Source: Neisseriaceae bacterium (GTDB lineage: Bacteria; Pseudomonadota; Gammaproteobacteria; Burkholderiales; Neisseriaceae). Taken from it: a DNA stretch of 6,720 nt. The position numbers and the translations under genes are program-made. The stretch covers positions 1 through 6,720 of the forward strand of contig JASLBZ010000167.1 of NCBI GenBank assembly GCA_030146285.1, in the 5' to 3' direction. Positions 4,238 through 6,720 of the stretch are shown piece after piece; position 1 is the stretch's first letter; the number at the start of each line of letters is the position of its first letter. The notes under the pieces are model-generated. The model did not search any database. It saw nothing but the letters and a program-made list of their open reading frames with translations, and had not been told where the DNA came from.

Positions 4238-6720
4238 TTAATCAAGGGTTTGGCTGCTGGACAAAACATCTTTTAAATACCGTCCAGTATATGAAGCAGT
4301 ACACAAAGCCACTTCTTCGGGTGTGCCTTGTGCAATAATTTGACCACCACCATCTCCACCTTCTGGGCCTAAGTCAATCACATGGTCGGCTGTTTTGATG
4401 ACATCCAAATTATGCTCGATAATCACAATGCTATTACCTTTGCCCTTGAGTCGTTGAATGACTTCCAGCAATAAAGCAATGTCGGCAAAGTGTAAGCCAG
4501 TGGTCGGTTCATCCAAAATATACAGGGTTTTTCCTGTGTCTCTTTTAGACAATTCTAAGGCCAGTTTGACACGCTGGGCCTCACCACCAGACAAAGTGGT
4601 GGCACTTTGTCCTAAGCGAACATAACCTAAGCCCACGTCCATTAACGTTTGTAACTTGCGGGCAATGGTTGGAACGGCATCAAAGAACGGGCGGGCTTCT
4701 TCGACTGTTAAATCCAATATCTCTGAGATATTCTTGCCTTTAAAAGTGACTTCTAAGGTTTCACGGTTGTAGCGTTTTCCATGGCACACTTCGCAAGGCA
4801 CATACACATCAGGCAAGAAATGCATCTCTACTTTTAAGACGCCATCGCCTTGGCATGCTTCGCAGCGACCGCCTTTGACATTAAAGCTGAATCGACCGAC
4901 GCTGTAGCCACGTTCCCGAGACAATGGTACGCCAGCAAACAATTCACGAATGGGCGTGAACAAGCCTGTGTAAGTGGCTGGGTTCGAGCGTGGGGTGCGA
5001 CCAATCGGGCTTTGGTCAACATTAATCACCTTATCTAATTGATCCAAGCCTTTAATGTCTGTATAAGGTGCAGGCTCTTCCTTGGCGCGGTTTAAGTCGC
5101 GGGCCGTAATTTTTGCCAATGTATCGTTAATCAATGTGGATTTGCCACTACCCGAAACACCGGTAATGCAGGTAATCAAACCCAATGGCAATGTTAAAGT
5201 CACATTTTTAAGGTTATTGCCGGTTGCACCTTCTAAAGTTAAGATGCGCTCAGGATCAATGGATGTTCTGGTTTTGGGCATTTTAATGGCCATTTTGCCA
5301 CTTAAATATTGTCCTGTGATGGAGTCTGGTGACGCAGCCACTTTGTCAGGGGTGTCTGCAATCAGAACATGCCCACCATGTTCACCAGCACCAGGGCCCA
5401 TATCAATCACAAAATCAGCTTGGCGAATGGCATCTTCGTCATGTTCTACCACTATAACGCTATTGCCCAAATCTCGTAAGCGTTTCAGGGTGCCTAATAA
5501 GCGGTCATTGTCTCGTTGATGTAAACCAATTGAAGGTTCATCCAAGACATACATCACACCGGTTAAGCCACTGCCAATTTGGCTTGCCAAACGAATGCGC
5601 TGTGCTTCTCCGCCAGATAAGGTCTCTGCACTGCGAGACAGGTTCAAATAATCCAAGCCAACATTGATTAAAAAGCCCAAGCGTTCGGTGATTTCTTTGA
5701 GAATTTTTTCAGCAATCTGTTGTTTATTGCCTTCTAAAGTCAATGTTTCAAAGAAAGCATGACTTTGTGCCAAAGGCCAAGCACTGATGTTTTGCAAAGC
5801 TTGATTGCCAACATAAACATAACGGGCTTCCTTGCGTAAACGGGCACCTTCACAAGCAGGACAGGATTGGTGGCTTTGGTATTGATGCAGTTCTTCGCGA
5901 ACCGTAGAAGAGTCGGTTTCTCGGTAGCGGCGTTCTAAGTTGGGGATAATGCCCTCAAAAGCATGACTGCGCGCTACGGTTTTACCATTATTACCCAAGT
6001 AATGAAACTCGATGGCTTCTTTTTTCGAGCCATACAATACGATGTCTTGGATTTTTTTAGACAAATTTTCATAAGGCGTGTCGATATCAAACTCATAATG
6101 CGCAGCCAAAGACTGTACCATTTGAAAATAAAATGTATTGCGTTTATCCCAGCCTTTAATGGCTCCCGATGCCAAAGACAGTTCAGGGTGCATTACCACA
6201 CGTGTTGGGTCAAAATAATTTCGAGAGCCCAAACCATCACAAGATGGACATGCGCCAATGGGATTGTTAAAACTAAATAGGCGTGGCTCTAATTCTGGCA
6301 GGCTGTAAGAACAAGCAGGACAAGCAAAGTTGGCAGAAAACCAATGTTCGACACCTGCATCCATTTCCAATGCCAAAGCACGGTCTTCACCAAAGCGCAG
6401 CGCAGCTTCAAAGCTTTCAGCAAGACGTTGTTTCATGTCTTCACGAATTTTAATGCGGTCAATGACCACATCAATATTGTGCTTGATGTTTTTTTCCAAA
6501 GCAGGAACAGCATCCAATTCATAAATGGTGCCATCGACTCGGACACGGGCAAAGCCTTGCGCTTGCAAATCTTCAAATAAATCTTGGTGTTCGCCTTTTC
6601 GTTCAACCACAGCAGGTGCCAAAATCATGACTCTTGAGTTTTCTGGCAATGCCAGAACATGGTCTACCATTTGTGAAACGGTTTGGCTGGCTAAGGGCAA
6701 ATTGTGTTCTGGGCAGTGTG
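4238..6720 (-). CDS. uvrA: Excinuclease ABC subunit A (UvrA), missing the N-terminus at the window edge
   Basis: UvrA is the damage-sensing ABC ATPase of nucleotide excision repair; its dimer scans DNA with UvrB and loads it at lesions. About 826 residues are visible, open to the right edge. The first visible residues, HCPEHNLPLASQTVSQMVD, align with about residue 119 of the 940-residue E. coli protein, so roughly 118 residues with the first Walker A are outside. A TTG at 6700 is internal, not the start. Visible in order: zinc-site cysteines CPAC and CPSC, a further CPAC near 5860, ABC signature LSGGEAQRIRLA, Walker B VLDEPSIGLH, second Walker A GVSGSGKSTL (5161-5132), the C-terminal zinc module CEAC...CEVC, second signature LSGGEAQRVKLA, and Walker B ILDEPTTGLH. 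No key residue is missing. Its promoter and any LexA box would be outside the window. Confidence 0.98.
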   Translation of the reverse strand, partial: HCPEHNLPLASQTVSQMVDHVLALPENSRVMILAPAVVERKGEHQDLFEDLQAQGFARVRVDGTIYELDAVPALEKNIKHNIDVVIDRIKIREDMKQRLAESFEAALRFGEDRALALEMDAGVEHWFSANFACPACSYSLPELEPRLFSFNNPIGACPSCDGLGSRNYFDPTRVVMHPELSLASGAIKGWDKRNTFYFQMVQSLAAHYEFDIDTPYENLSKKIQDIVLYGSKKEAIEFHYLGNNGKTVARSHAFEGIIPNLERRYRETDSSTVREELHQYQSHQSCPACEGARLRKEARYVYVGNQALQNISAWPLAQSHAFFETLTLEGNKQQIAEKILKEITERLGFLINVGLDYLNLSRSAETLSGGEAQRIRLASQIGSGLTGVMYVLDEPSIGLHQRDNDRLLGTLKRLRDLGNSVIVVEHDEDAIRQADFVIDMGPGAGEHGGHVLIADTPDKVAASPDSITGQYLSGKMAIKMPKTRTSIDPERILTLEGATGNNLKNVTLTLPLGLITCITGVSGSGKSTLINDTLAKITARDLNRAKEEPAPYTDIKGLDQLDKVINVDQSPIGRTPRSNPATYTGLFTPIRELFAGVPLSRERGYSVGRFSFNVKGGRCEACQGDGVLKVEMHFLPDVYVPCEVCHGKRYNRETLEVTFKGKNISEILDLTVEEARPFFDAVPTIARKLQTLMDVGLGYVRLGQSATTLSGGEAQRVKLALELSKRDTGKTLYILDEPTTGLHFADIALLLEVIQRLKGKGNSIVIIEHNLDVIKTADHVIDLGPEGGDGGGQIIAQGTPEEVALCTASYTGRYLKDVLSSSQTLD

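Noticed and set aside
5082..5519. 145-codon plus-strand open frame
   Set aside because: It lies wholly antisense to the most conserved part of uvrA and has no ribosome binding site or recognisable protein character.
6698..6700. TTG as the uvrA start codon
   Set aside because: The frame stays open upstream with residues HCPEHN that match the UvrA family, so this is an internal leucine and the gene is cut by the window edge.

Overview
The window comes from a low-to-mid G+C (about 40-45%, judged by eye, not counted) proteobacterium, most likely beta or gamma. The main reason is the left edge: a divergent start that looks like bamD, then rluD and pgeF, which is the order in E. coli (bamD / rluD-pgeF) and in many beta/gammaproteobacteria. 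The SpeB and UvrA proteins also read as close relatives of the E. coli ones. I cannot name a genus.

Layout. Positions 1-30 hold the first ten codons of a minus-strand gene (probable bamD), whose start codon overlaps the rluD start at an ATG/CAT palindrome. Positions 29-2492 are a plus-strand operon: rluD (23S rRNA pseudouridine synthase), pgeF (peptidoglycan editing factor, 2 nt after rluD), and a 177-residue protein I do not recognise. A strong intrinsic terminator at 2500-2526 closes it. A separate promoter at 2592-2621 drives speB (agmatinase, 2670-3635). A bidirectional terminator (3641-3670) separates speB from a convergent minus-strand gene (3698-4072) for a 124-residue, LEA-like protein made almost entirely of 11-residue amphipathic repeats. 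That gene has its own predicted promoter, with a perfect 16-bp palindrome centred on the -35 box. A 19-bp perfect inverted repeat (4183-4223) lies between it and uvrA, which fills 4238-6720 on the minus strand and runs off the right edge.

Functionally, most of the window is housekeeping: outer-membrane assembly (bamD), ribosome maturation (rluD), cell-wall quality control (pgeF), putrescine synthesis (speB) and nucleotide excision repair (uvrA). The two genes worth attention are the unknown third gene of the rluD operon and the LEA-like repeat protein with its probable operator. I saw no tRNA, rRNA, CRISPR array, insertion sequence or phage gene. No gene-free stretch exceeds about 180 bases.
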